64,000 bases of DNA from CALBPI01 sp039815365 (lineage in GTDB: Bacteria; Pseudomonadota; Gammaproteobacteria; Steroidobacterales; Woeseiaceae), in NCBI GenBank assembly GCA_039815365.1, contig JBCBZK010000003.1, positions 1 to 64,000 on the forward strand, in the 5' to 3' direction. The position numbers were made by a program, and so were the translations under genes. Positions 7,145-16,213 of the stretch are shown one piece after another. The first letter of the stretch is position 1. Every line of letters starts with the position of its first letter. Under the pieces are notes generated by a model, which was not told the origin of the DNA, ran no database searches, and saw only the letters and a list, made by a program, of their open reading frames with translations.

Positions 7145-9008
7145 GCTCATATCTCCCATTGCGTGCGCCACTGCGATCAATCGGCAGCGCACTTCCTCCT
7201 GATTCGGCATTGCTCGCAACACCACGCATATTGGCGAACAATTCACGCCCCATCCCGAACGCATGTGAGCCAACAACGGGCAGTGTCGGTTCGCGCGCCG
7301 CTAACTGGGCGGCGTCAACGTCAACTGACAGTGTGCCCGTGATGGCATCGACGCTCACAATATCGCCGTCCCGGATGCGCCCGATGGCACCGCCGTCGAG
7401 CGCCTCTGGCGATACCTGAATAGCCGCTGGCACTTTGCCCGACGCTCCGGACATACGACCGTCTGTCACTAGCGCTACTTTGAAACCATTGTCTTGCAGC
7501 ACACCCAACGACGGCGTCAATTTGTGCAACTCCGGCATGCCGTTCGCTTTGGGCCCCTGATTGACGACGACGACGATTACGTCTTGATTCAGGGAACCTT
7601 CATTGAAAGCATCGACAACAGCATGTTGCGAATTGAACACTTTTGCAGGTGCGGTGATCGTGCGATGTTCATCTTTCACGGCCGATACCTTAATGATTGC
7701 TCGGCCGACATTACCCTTCAAAAGATTCAAACCACCCGATGCCGCAAACGGTTTGCTTACGCCACGCAACACGTCAGCGTCCAGCGATGTTTCCGGCCCC
7801 GATTGCCATGCGACGGTATCGTTACCCTCTGCATCCTGCTCACCCAACACCGCTTCGTTGGCATAGTGCGCCAGACCTTCACCGGCAATCGTTTGAACGT
7901 CCGGATGCAGAAGACCATGTGCCAGCAACTCACGCACCATGAATGCGATGCCGCCGGCAGCGGCAAAGTGATTCACGTCAGCTTGACCATTCGGATACAC
8001 GCGCGCAAGCAACGGTACGACTTGCGACAAATCATCAAAATCCTGCCAGTCCATATCGATACCGGCTGCCTTGCCCATAGCAATAAGGTGAATCGTATGG
8101 TTCGTCGAACCGCCTGACGCCAACAGACCGACAACGCCATTGACCAATGCGCGCTCGTCGAAGACCGATGCCATCGGTATGTACTCATCGCCGAGCGCGG
8201 AGATGGCGACACTGCGTGCCGCTGCCGCGCGTGTCAGCGCTCCGCGCAATCGCGTTTGCGGGTTCACAAATGATGTGCCTGGCAATTGCAATCCCATGAA
8301 CTCCATCAGCAACTGATTGCTGTTGGCGGTGCCATAGAATGTGCACGTGCCGGCTGAATGGTACGACTTGGATTCCGACTGTAACAACTCGTCCCGGGTA
8401 ATCTTCCCTTGCGCATACAACTGTCGTGCTTGCGCCTTGGCGGCGTTGGTGATGCCTGACGTCATCGGCCCGGCTGGCACAAAGACGACCGGCAAGTGGC
8501 CAAAGGTCAGCGCACCGATAACAAGACCTGGAACAATCTTGTCGCAAACACCCAGGCACAACGCACCATCAAACATGTTGTGCGATAACGATACTGCTGT
8601 CGCCATGGCAATGACGTCGCGACTGAACAGACTCAGGTCCATGCCAGGCTGACCTTGCGTCACGCCGTCACACATCGCCGGCACCCCGCCGGCAAACTGA
8701 GCGAAACCGCCAGCCTTCCAGGCTGCCGCTTTGAGCATCGGTGGATATTCGCCCAAGGGTTGATGTGCCGACAGCATTTCATTGTAGGAAGACACTATGG
8801 CAATGTTGGCGCGCTCCTTGCCGGTCAGCGCTTTTTTGCCGACAGCGTCATTCGCGGCAAAACCGTGCGCAAGATTACCGCAGGATAACTCCGCGCGATG
8901 CGGCCCGTCCCGGCGGGCTTGCTCGATCATTGCAAGATAATCCGCCCGCGTTTGCGCGCTTCGCTCGCGAATTCGTTGGGTGACTTTTTCAACGATGGTA
9001 TGCATCAA
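7137..9008 (-). CDS. edd: 6-phosphogluconate dehydratase
   Basis: A 623-residue member of the IlvD/Edd iron-sulfur dehydratases. It converts 6-phosphogluconate to KDPG. Diagnostic segments include SSYNEMLSAHQPLGEYP near residue 75, CDGVTQGQPGMDLSLFSRD, GVCDKIVPGLVIG, FYGTANSNQLLMEFMGL and, near the C-terminus, TDGRMSGASGKVPAAI. Cysteines in these motifs would hold the [4Fe-4S] cluster. Length is close to that of E. coli Edd (603), and the 6-phosphogluconate specificity is supported by the neighbours pgl, zwf and eda. It starts 12 bases after pgl and overlaps eda by eight bases. Confidence 0.95.
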   Translation of the reverse strand: MMHTIVEKVTQRIRERSAQTRADYLAMIEQARRDGPHRAELSCGNLAHGFAANDAVGKKALTGKERANIAIVSSYNEMLSAHQPLGEYPPMLKAAAWKAGGFAQFAGGVPAMCDGVTQGQPGMDLSLFSRDVIAMATAVSLSHNMFDGALCLGVCDKIVPGLVIGALTFGHLPVVFVPAGPMTSGITNAAKAQARQLYAQGKITRDELLQSESKSYHSAGTCTFYGTANSNQLLMEFMGLQLPGTSFVNPQTRLRGALTRAAAARSVAISALGDEYIPMASVFDERALVNGVVGLLASGGSTNHTIHLIAMGKAAGIDMDWQDFDDLSQVVPLLARVYPNGQADVNHFAAAGGIAFMVRELLAHGLLHPDVQTIAGEGLAHYANEAVLGEQDAEGNDTVAWQSGPETSLDADVLRGVSKPFAASGGLNLLKGNVGRAIIKVSAVKDEHRTITAPAKVFNSQHAVVDAFNEGSLNQDVIVVVVNQGPKANGMPELHKLTPSLGVLQDNGFKVALVTDGRMSGASGKVPAAIQVSPEALDGGAIGRIRDGDIVSVDAITGTLSVDVDAAQLAAREPTLPVVGSHAFGMGRELFANMRGVASNAESGGSALPIDRSGARNGRYEHV

Positions 9009-9020
9009 AATGCTCCGGCG

Positions 9021-9710
9021 TTACAACGCAAAATAGGTGCTGACAGGAACGATTTCCTGGCGCAAAACAGAACGCACCGGGAATTCTTTAAGCTCGCCGT
9101 CCACGGAAGCCGCGGCGAAAACATCAGCCTTGCTTTGACCAAAGAAGAGTAACCCGATTGCATGCGCATTCAGCAATGCGTTCGGCGTTAACGACACGCG
9201 CTGCAATGGTTGGCTTGGCGGTTTGGCGACAATGCACGCCTCTTGGCTGCTGAGCGCCGACTCAATATCGGGATCGTCGGGAAACAACGAGGCGGTATGA
9301 CCGTCGTCACCCATCCCGAGCAGAACATAGTCGAATGGCAACGGTAACGCCGAAACGCGATCTGCAATCGTCTGGATCGCACCATCCGCGTGCATACCGG
9401 GTTCGTACAGCGACACGAAACGTGCATCGCTTGCTTTGTCTCGCAATAACTCACGCGCAATCATGCCCGCGTTGCTTGAGGGATCATCCTCCGCCACCCA
9501 ACGCTCATCGCTCGCAAGCACCGTGACTTTGGACCAATCAATATCCGTCGCAGCTAAGGCATTGAGTGTTGCGAGCGGCGAGCTGCCGCCCGAGACAACC
9601 AGTGTTGCGTGGCCGCGCGCATCGATCGCTGCCGCAAGACGTCGTGCAATATCTGCGCTCAGGGATATCGCCACGCGTTCGCGATCATCGAAAAAATGTT
9701 GGGAGAACAT
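9021..9710 (-). CDS. pgl: 6-phosphogluconolactonase (DevB type)
   Basis: A 229-residue lactonase of the glucosamine-6-phosphate isomerase/DevB superfamily. It hydrolyses 6-phosphogluconolactone from Zwf to 6-phosphogluconate for Edd. The motif VVSGGSSPLATL near residues 38-49 is the phosphate-binding loop, ASDERWVAEDDPSSNAG is the family signature, and LLGMGDDGHTASLFP holds the catalytic histidine region. It sits between zwf (27 bases upstream) and edd (12 bases downstream) in the same operon. Confidence 0.94.
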   Translation of the reverse strand: MFSQHFFDDRERVAISLSADIARRLAAAIDARGHATLVVSGGSSPLATLNALAATDIDWSKVTVLASDERWVAEDDPSSNAGMIARELLRDKASDARFVSLYEPGMHADGAIQTIADRVSALPLPFDYVLLGMGDDGHTASLFPDDPDIESALSSQEACIVAKPPSQPLQRVSLTPNALLNAHAIGLLFFGQSKADVFAAASVDGELKEFPVRSVLRQEIVPVSTYFAL

Positions 9711-9737
9711 ATTTACTCCGTCTAAAACAGTAGCGGA

Positions 9738-11216
9738 CTAGTCGTCCTTGTACTCAAACCACGCGCGATCATCGCGATCCAGCAAAACAATGGCGTCGCT
9801 AGGCCCCCAGGTGCCGGCTGCATAACTCTGCGGCGCCACTTTGGCCTGCGCCCATGCGTCAATAATGCCGTCAATCCAACCCCAGGCCGCGTCTACTTCA
9901 GCGCGATGCATGAACAGCGCTGGATTACCGCGCAGCACTTCCATCAACAAGCGTTCGTATGCGTCCGGATAGCGCACTTGGTAGGCATCGTTAAAACTCA
10001 AGTTCAGTGGCAGTGATCGCAGTTGAAAGCCGCCAGGCCCTGGCTCTTTGGTCACCATCGTCAGCATCATGCCTTCGTTAGGCTGCAAACGAATGATCAG
10101 ACGGTTAGGTTCTATTTCCTCTTCCTGTCCCGGAAAAATCGAGTGGCTTGTTTGACGAAACTGGATCACGATCTCCGATGATTTGGTCGGCAAGCGCTTA
10201 CCTGTGCGTAAGTAAAACGGTGTGCCGCTCCAACGCCAATTATCGATATCAGCGCGAATGGCAACGAACGTCTCAATATCGCTTTTGTCACCGAGTTCAT
10301 CGGCATAGCCGGCAACCGCCTCTCCCGCGACCGCACCAGCGGCATACTGACCCCGCGCCGTAGCTCGTTTGACGCTTTCCGTGGTTATTGGTCGCAGCGC
10401 TTTGAGCACTTTAATTTTTTCATTACGCACGTCATCGTGGTTCATGCTGAGCGGTGGCTCCATCGCCACCAAACAGAGCAACTGCAGCATATGGTTTTGC
10501 ACCATGTCGCGTAATGCACCGGTATGGTTATAGAACTGCGCGCGATTCCCCGTGCCGATATGTTCGGCAACGCTAATCTGCACATGATCAATATGCGTGC
10601 GATTCCACAGTGGCTCCAGTAGTGAGTTCGCGAACCGCAACGCCGAAAGATTTTGCACCGTCTCTTTACCGAGATAGTGATCAATACGATAGATCTGACT
10701 CTCTTCGAAGTATTGTCCGACGGCGTCGTTGATTTCACGGGCCGACTCGCGATCACTACCGACGGGCTTTTCCAGAACAATACGTGTGCTGGGTTCGATA
10801 AGACCGTTCTCACTAATCTGGCGCGCACTCTCCCCGAACAAGGTCGGAATCGTCGCCATGTAAAAGACTCGCGTCCGCTCATCGCCCGTCTTCTTCAACC
10901 GCCGTGCGAGCTCCTTCCAGCCATCTGGCGTGGTGATGTCCAGCGTCTGGTAACGCAGTCGAGCCGAAAACCGCGCCCAAACGGCATCGTCTAACAGCTC
11001 GGCGGCCAAATAGGTTTCCAGCGCTTGACGGACGAGGTCGACGAACCCCTCGTTGGTCATTTCACCACGCGATGCCGCCACAATCCGGCTGTCATCCGTG
11101 AACTGACCATCACGGTCGCGGTGAAACAATGCAGGCAGGAGTTTGCGTTGCGCAAGATCGCCGGTGCCACCAAAAATCACTAAATCGAAAGTGCTGACAG
11201 GTACAAACTGCGCCAT
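9738..11216 (-). CDS. zwf: glucose-6-phosphate 1-dehydrogenase
   Basis: A 492-residue NADP-dependent dehydrogenase that oxidises glucose-6-phosphate to the lactone and is the entry to the Entner-Doudoroff route here. The N-terminal nucleotide site is GGTGDLAQRKLLPAL (residues about 15-29). The substrate and catalytic motif is RIDHYLGKETVQN, and TGKRLPTKSSEI is a conserved C-terminal block. The ATG has AAGGTGA upstream. First gene of the operon. It is divergent from hexR across 96 bases that hold one perfect and one degenerate HexR-like palindrome, so repression by HexR, relieved by KDPG, is expected from the family. Confidence 0.96.
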   Translation of the reverse strand: MAQFVPVSTFDLVIFGGTGDLAQRKLLPALFHRDRDGQFTDDSRIVAASRGEMTNEGFVDLVRQALETYLAAELLDDAVWARFSARLRYQTLDITTPDGWKELARRLKKTGDERTRVFYMATIPTLFGESARQISENGLIEPSTRIVLEKPVGSDRESAREINDAVGQYFEESQIYRIDHYLGKETVQNLSALRFANSLLEPLWNRTHIDHVQISVAEHIGTGNRAQFYNHTGALRDMVQNHMLQLLCLVAMEPPLSMNHDDVRNEKIKVLKALRPITTESVKRATARGQYAAGAVAGEAVAGYADELGDKSDIETFVAIRADIDNWRWSGTPFYLRTGKRLPTKSSEIVIQFRQTSHSIFPGQEEEIEPNRLIIRLQPNEGMMLTMVTKEPGPGGFQLRSLPLNLSFNDAYQVRYPDAYERLLMEVLRGNPALFMHRAEVDAAWGWIDGIIDAWAQAKVAPQSYAAGTWGPSDAIVLLDRDDRAWFEYKDD

Positions 11217-11253
11217 GCGTTGATCACCTTTAGGTCATTGAATGCTTTGCGCG

Positions 11254-11268
11254 AGAAATTTTACTACA
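11254..11268. promoter_or_regulatory. degenerate second HexR-like half site
   Basis: Read on the minus strand this is TGTAGTAAAATTTCT. The left half TGTAGT matches the perfect palindrome at 11297-11311, while the right half is degenerate. It lies 38 bases upstream of zwf, where it could assist repression of the operon. Confidence 0.4.
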
Positions 11269-11296
11269 AAAATTAGCGTCGAAATAGCCTATTTTG

Positions 11297-11311
11297 TGTA
11301 GTATCACTACA
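11297..11311. promoter_or_regulatory. HexR-type operator
   Basis: TGTAGTATCACTACA is a perfect inverted repeat (six-base arms, three-base spacer). It fits the HexR box known from gammaproteobacteria, roughly TGTARTNNNAYTACA. It ends one base before the hexR ATG and lies 81 bases upstream of zwf, so it can serve both autoregulation and repression of zwf-pgl-edd-eda. Confidence 0.85.
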
Positions 11312-11312
11312 T

Positions 11313-12137
11313 ATGTTGACCCGAATCCGCCAAACACGTGACCAATTCTCGCCGGCTGAACGGCGTGTCGCTGATTGGTTGTTATCGCACCCGTTTCAGA
11401 TCGCCGACATGCGCCTTGCGGAAGTCGCACGCGCGGCTGCAGTGAGCGACCCTACCGTCGTGCGTTTTTGTCGTACGGTTGGCTGCAGTGGTTTTTCTGA
11501 TTTAAAGCTGACGCTTGCCCGCCAGTTAGCAACACAAACTGATCTGGTGCATGCGGACGTCGAGCGCCGCGATGACGCGCACACCGTAACGCGTAAAATC
11601 ATCAGTGCGAGCATCTATGAGCTGCAACGTGTCGCTGATTCACTAGACAGCGAACAAGTTGCCAACGTCGCCGCGCAGCTGGTTGGCGCGCGGCGGATTC
11701 TGTTCGCCGGCGTTGGCGCGTCCGCAATGGTTGCGCACGACGCGCACAACAAATTTTTCCGGTTAGGATTACCGACAGCGCCCTTTACCGATGCGCCAAC
11801 GATTGCTCAGGCAGGTGCCACCAGCAACGCGAATACGGTTCTTATCGGCATTTCCAAGACGGGTGAATCTACTGCAATAACGCAGGGAATGGCTCGCGCA
11901 CAGGCGCTTGGTGCGTTAGGCGTTGCCATCACCGCACCTGGCTCATCACTCGCCAAACAGGCAGACATCGCGCTGTTTGTCGATGCGGTCGAAGACACAG
12001 CGACGTTTACGCCAATGAGCTCAAGACTTGCACAGCTAGCCGTACTGGACGTGTTGCAGGTCAGTACAGCGATCGCCGGTGGCAGTGTGATGCAACGCCA
12101 CCTTGAAGCGAGCAAGCAAGCGCTGCAAGCGCGATGA
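11313..12137 (+). CDS. hexR: HexR-type transcriptional regulator (RpiR family)
   Basis: A 274-residue regulator with an N-terminal RpiR helix-turn-helix (residues about 1-75; ADMRLAEVARAAAVSDPTVV) and a SIS phosphosugar-binding domain (about 120-255; GARRILFAGVGASAMVAHDA and VLIGISKTGESTAI). In gammaproteobacteria HexR represses central sugar genes and releases DNA when it binds KDPG. The divergent zwf-pgl-edd-eda operon and the palindrome at the start codon support that role here. The ATG at 11313 is directly beside the operator, so the ribosome site must overlap it or be weak. Confidence 0.93.
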   Translation: MLTRIRQTRDQFSPAERRVADWLLSHPFQIADMRLAEVARAAAVSDPTVVRFCRTVGCSGFSDLKLTLARQLATQTDLVHADVERRDDAHTVTRKIISASIYELQRVADSLDSEQVANVAAQLVGARRILFAGVGASAMVAHDAHNKFFRLGLPTAPFTDAPTIAQAGATSNANTVLIGISKTGESTAITQGMARAQALGALGVAITAPGSSLAKQADIALFVDAVEDTATFTPMSSRLAQLAVLDVLQVSTAIAGGSVMQRHLEASKQALQAR

Positions 12138-12177
12138 GCAAGACGCCAGACCCGCAGCGCAGGTCCGGCGACAAGGA

Positions 12178-12387
12178 CTATTCCTGAAGCTCTGCCGCGT
12201 CGCCTTCCTGTTTCATCCCCACGACAAACAGAATAACGCCGACAACTATCAGGCCTCCGCGAATTGCGGTGCCAACGGTTGGGCCCCAGTTGTCAATCCA
12301 CGCCAAAATCGAAAATTCGCGACCCATCATGTTCAGGACAAAAGAGCCTGCCCCGAAGATCGCCATCCACATTCCCAGTGTTTTCAT
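12178..12387 (-). CDS. small membrane protein, unknown function
   Basis: A 69-residue protein with two hydrophobic segments (about residues 5-22 and 40-62) and a charged C-terminal tail ending EGDAAELQE. A strong ribosome site, GGGGAGAG, lies upstream of the ATG. It is convergent with hexR and 63 bases downstream of the frameshifted glycine-rich gene. No family is recognised. Its real coding status rests on the ribosome site and the clean two-helix hairpin. Confidence 0.65.
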   Translation of the reverse strand: MKTLGMWMAIFGAGSFVLNMMGREFSILAWIDNWGPTVGTAIRGGLIVVGVILFVVGMKQEGDAAELQE

Positions 12388-12450
12388 GTGATCTCTCCCC
12401 TTTCTTTTGCGTGCGCCTTTGCGGCGCTATGGTTTTGTTGCAGGATCACT

Positions 12451-14768
12451 TTACTGCACTGAGACCCGAAAACGTACAGAAAAACGCGCGCCCGCGGGCA
12501 TTGTGCCACTCGGCGCGATCAGCAATCCATCCACATTCGGGTCAGCACCGGGAGCCGGCGAATAGCCAAAAGTCGCGCCGGAGTCATCGGAGTACGACAG
12601 ATCTGCCGCGACTAACGTCAGTCCCGAAGCAGGCGCGCCATCGTCCAGCGCAACCGGCAACCCGAAGCAATCGGCGTGTTGATAAATACGGTATTTGCCG
12701 GCATCAAATCGGTGATGCGAATACCATCGGAATCGATCGCAACGCTTCCCGGGTTTTCAACATCAATGGTGTACTCGGCGACGGCGCCGGGAATCGCATA
12801 CGGCGCCGACGCACCGTTGAACGGATCAGACACGATACTGACCGTCTTCGTCACGACGAGCGGTGCCGTTGCCGTGAGGCTCGCGGACGCTGGCAACAGA
12901 TTCACAACGCTGTTGCCGTCGATAGCCGCGCTGACATCACCTTGCGCAATCGTGTTCGTCAAGCTGCCCTGCGCGCCGGCGACCACATCCACGGCAATCG
13001 TGCAGCTAGCACCCGCGGCGAGCGTGGCGCCGTTTAACGTCAGTGTTGCGCTGCCAGCAACCGCGTTCACGCTGCCACCACAGGTGTTGCTCGCATTCGG
13101 CACAGCCGCATTCTCAAGGTCGGCGGGGTAGTTATCTGCCAGCACCAGCGTCGTTGCGTTGAACGTCGGGTTCGGGTTTGTGATCGTTAACTCAAGCCGC
13201 GTCGGTGTGCCGACGCTTGTGATGGCTGGCGTGATGGTCTTGGCAATATCAACCACGCATGTTGCGCCGGGTAGTGTGCCGGCTGGATCAACGGGCTCAA
13301 CAGTTGCGACACTACCTGCCGCGCCTGTCGTTGCACCGTAGTTTTGATTGAACGGTGACGGGTTACCTTCTGTAACGCCAGGTTGCCCGCCGCCCACGCT
13401 AGTCAGACTGCCGGCCAGAGCGATAGAGCGCGCGATGAAACCACCGCCACCACCGCCGCCAGGTCCGTGTGGCGTGCTGTTGCCGTTGCTACCACCGCGG
13501 CCACCCTCGGCAAACAACGACACGTTCGCCGACAACGCGTTACGCGCCAGGATAGCGATAGCACCGCCAGCACCGCCGCCACCGCTGCCATCGTTATCAA
13601 CAGTGGCATTTGCATCATTGCCGTTCGCAAAAACACTACCTGTTCCGGTAATGGTTGCAGCACGAATCAGAACCACACCACCGCCAGACTCACCGCCCGA
13701 CGCAACACCGTTACCAGGCGAGCCGGTACGGTTGTTCGTTGTGCCTGCACCGCCGCCGCCGCCCATGATGAGTCGGGCTGCACCTTGCGCGGTGACTCCG
13801 ACGCCACCGAAGCCGCCGGTTTGCGGGCAAACAGACGGACCACCCGGGCACCACGCATGACCCCCACGCCCTCCGTCACCGAAACCGGCGCCGCCGCCAC
13901 CGCCTGTGTTTTGATCGTTATTTGAAGGTCGACCATCGGTACCGCCACCACCGGCGTTGCCAGGTGCACCGCGCGCGAAGCTGCCGTTCGGGTAACCTTC
14001 AACCGCGTTCGTCACGACGCTCACGCCATTCCACACCAGACGCGGTGTACCCGCGAAACCTTCGCCTTTGCCGCCATTTGCCCCGTTCGATGAATCCACT
14101 CGATAATCTGTACTGGCGCCTGAACCGCTCGTCGAACCACGACCGCCGGCACCGCGAAACCCAAGACCGTTCGCATTCACCGAACCGCCAGCGAAACTGA
14201 GCGTTGCAGCAACGTCGATCACAATGACACCGCCACTGGCACCATCCCAGGGCAAGCCGGTGAGCGTGCCGGCAATGGTTGCGTCGACATATTGCGGCAC
14301 GCGAATCACTTGATAGGTTCGTTGACCACGATTGCCGTTCGCCGCCTGCGTTGAAAAATCTGTCGTTACGGCTTGATCAATGGTGAGCGTGCCACCGCTT
14401 AGCGGCACCGCTCCTGTGGCTCTTGCGAATTCGTAACGCCCGCTGGAACGCAAGTTGGTGGTTCCGGAGCCAGGATCACCGGCAGCGCCGTCGCCGTAGT
14501 TCGACGTGTTGTTGCGATTTATGTTGGCGTCTTGCATTTGAATGATGAGCACAAGATCACCGACCGATATCGGCGTTGTGCCGCGCGCCGCGCCCAACGT
14601 AAAGCTTGCGGCGCCGACCGTTGGGTTGCCCTGCCCAGGGTAGTAGGTATTGACCACACCGGCAGGTGCCCCGGGACCGTCGTTGCCGGCAGCCGCGCAG
14701 CCGTTCGCACGCGCCACAACGGGCACTGCGAAACACAACACAATCAACACGAGCAGGACGCGCTTCAT
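12451..14768 (-). pseudogene. secreted glycine-rich protein with DUF11-like repeats, frameshifted
   Basis: The 5' frame encodes 716 residues: signal peptide (MKRVLLVLIVLCFAVPVVARA), a long Gly/Ala/Asn-rich beta-type region with runs such as GGGGGAGFGDGGRGG (about residues 200-470), then DUF11-like Ig-fold modules (about 500-700) of the kind found in surface proteins. Near 12661 the frame breaks after NTPIASG. The next frame continues naturally as LPVALDDGAPASGLTL and runs to a stop at 12451. Restoring one base (GGG to GGGG) gives about 772 residues. It is either an assembly error or a recent inactivating deletion. The ribosome site GAGGTGAT precedes the ATG. Function is unknown, probably a cell-surface or secreted protein. 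Confidence 0.75.
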
Positions 14769-14905
14769 ATCACCTCAACACGATAAAGAGCCGCGCGCCG
14801 ACGGCGCGAAGCGTCCTGCAAGAACGGCTCGAATCTAGGGTGAGAAGGTTAGCAAGCTACTGAAAAACTTATTGTTAAATGGATCACACTACGAAAAAGA
14901 ACGTG

Positions 14906-16009
14906 CTAGCCGATCGTCTCAATCAGCGCGTCTGCTATGAAGTCTGCCCGTTCTACGCTTGCATTGTGCCCCATCAAACCGATGCGCCACGCTTTGCCGG
15001 CGAATTTTCCAAGACCAGCACCTATCTCGATACTGCGCTCGGACAAAAGCCGAGTGCGTATCGCCGCATCATCGCATCGATCCGGTATGTCAACGAGCGT
15101 GAGCGGTGCCAACCGATGTCCGGCATCGACCGTCAGTGACAGATCCGCTTGCTCAAGACGCTCGTATAACCGGGCCGCAGCCGATGCATGGCGTCGCCAG
15201 CGATGCTCGAGGCCTTCGTCGGTGACCAACCGCAATGCTTCTTGAATAGCGAACAATGAGTTTACCGGCGCGGTGTGATGATAGGCGCGTTTGCTTTCAC
15301 CACTTGTGTAATAACTTGCCAGCAAATTGGTATCGCAAAACCAGCTTTGTACCGGCGTCTTGCGAGACGTTGCGCGCTCGATAGCCGCTGCAGAAAATGT
15401 AATCGGCGCAAGACCTGGCACGCAAGACAAACACTTCTGACTGCCGGAATAAGTGACGTCTAAACCCCACTCATCCACCTTGAGTTCAACGCCGGACAAT
15501 GATGTAACCGTGTCGGCAATCACAAGACAATCATGGCGCTTGGCAATGGCCGCCAGCGCTTTTGCATCCGAGCGCACGCCGGTGCTGGTCTCGGCATGGA
15601 CGAACCCGACCGTCGACGCATCAGGGTGAGCCTTAAGTGCATCTTCGAGCTTCTGCGGATCGACTGGCGTACCCCAGTCGTCTTCAACCGTGACGACCTT
15701 TGCGCCAATGCGCTCGCAGATGCTCTGCATGCGTCCACCAAAAACACCATTGATACAAATGATCACAGTGTCACCCGGCTCAACAATATTGACGAAACTC
15801 GCCTCCATGCCAATAGACCCTGGCGCGGACAGCACAAACGTCACCGCATTATTGGTCTGGAATGTGGTGCGCAGATCGTCAACGACGGCATCCATCGTCT
15901 CCAGAAAAACCGGATCCAAATGCCCAATCGTTGGCTGCGCGAGGGCAATCAGAACGGAATCAGGAACATTCGTCGGACCCGGACCAAACAAATCTCTATA
16001 CGGAATCAA
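14906..16009 (-). CDS. class V aminotransferase, alanine-glyoxylate / serine-pyruvate type
   Basis: A 367-residue PLP enzyme of the AGXT/PucG group. It begins near GPGPTNVPDSVLIALAQPTIG, which is the family's N-terminal signature. VADTVTSLSGVEL-like text (DCLVIADTVTSLSGVELKV region) provides the PLP aspartate, and the Schiff-base lysine lies in SGSQKCLSCVPGLAP. Likely reactions are transamination between alanine or serine and glyoxylate or a related 2-oxo acid; the exact substrate cannot be told from sequence. The start is TTG at 16009, with GAGGGGG eight bases upstream; an ATG nearby is out of frame. Monocistronic, divergent from the LacI gene. Confidence 0.87.
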   Translation of the reverse strand: MIPYRDLFGPGPTNVPDSVLIALAQPTIGHLDPVFLETMDAVVDDLRTTFQTNNAVTFVLSAPGSIGMEASFVNIVEPGDTVIICINGVFGGRMQSICERIGAKVVTVEDDWGTPVDPQKLEDALKAHPDASTVGFVHAETSTGVRSDAKALAAIAKRHDCLVIADTVTSLSGVELKVDEWGLDVTYSGSQKCLSCVPGLAPITFSAAAIERATSRKTPVQSWFCDTNLLASYYTSGESKRAYHHTAPVNSLFAIQEALRLVTDEGLEHRWRRHASAAARLYERLEQADLSLTVDAGHRLAPLTLVDIPDRCDDAAIRTRLLSERSIEIGAGLGKFAGKAWRIGLMGHNASVERADFIADALIETIG

Positions 16010-16213
16010 GGCATCGCCCCCTCTGGCACGTAGCGAACTGTGCCGGGCATTTGCATGACACGCGCGAAATTACATCGACTTGCGTGTCGCATTGCAACTC
16101 AGGGTTTGCGCACATCGTGATCGTTCATGTTTTGTCGATGTTTTGCCCGTTCTTGGTGCAATGATGGTTCTATTTACCTGCAGTACCGATTAGGCTTCGT
16201 GCACGGGAGCACC

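Noticed and set aside
13348..13860. Proline-rich plus-strand ORF of 170 residues
   Set aside because: The proline runs are the complement of the glycine codons in the glycine-rich gene.
15991..16010. LacI-like text near the aminotransferase start
   Set aside because: Only about 10 of 14 positions match the 22063 palindrome, and it lies within coding sequence.
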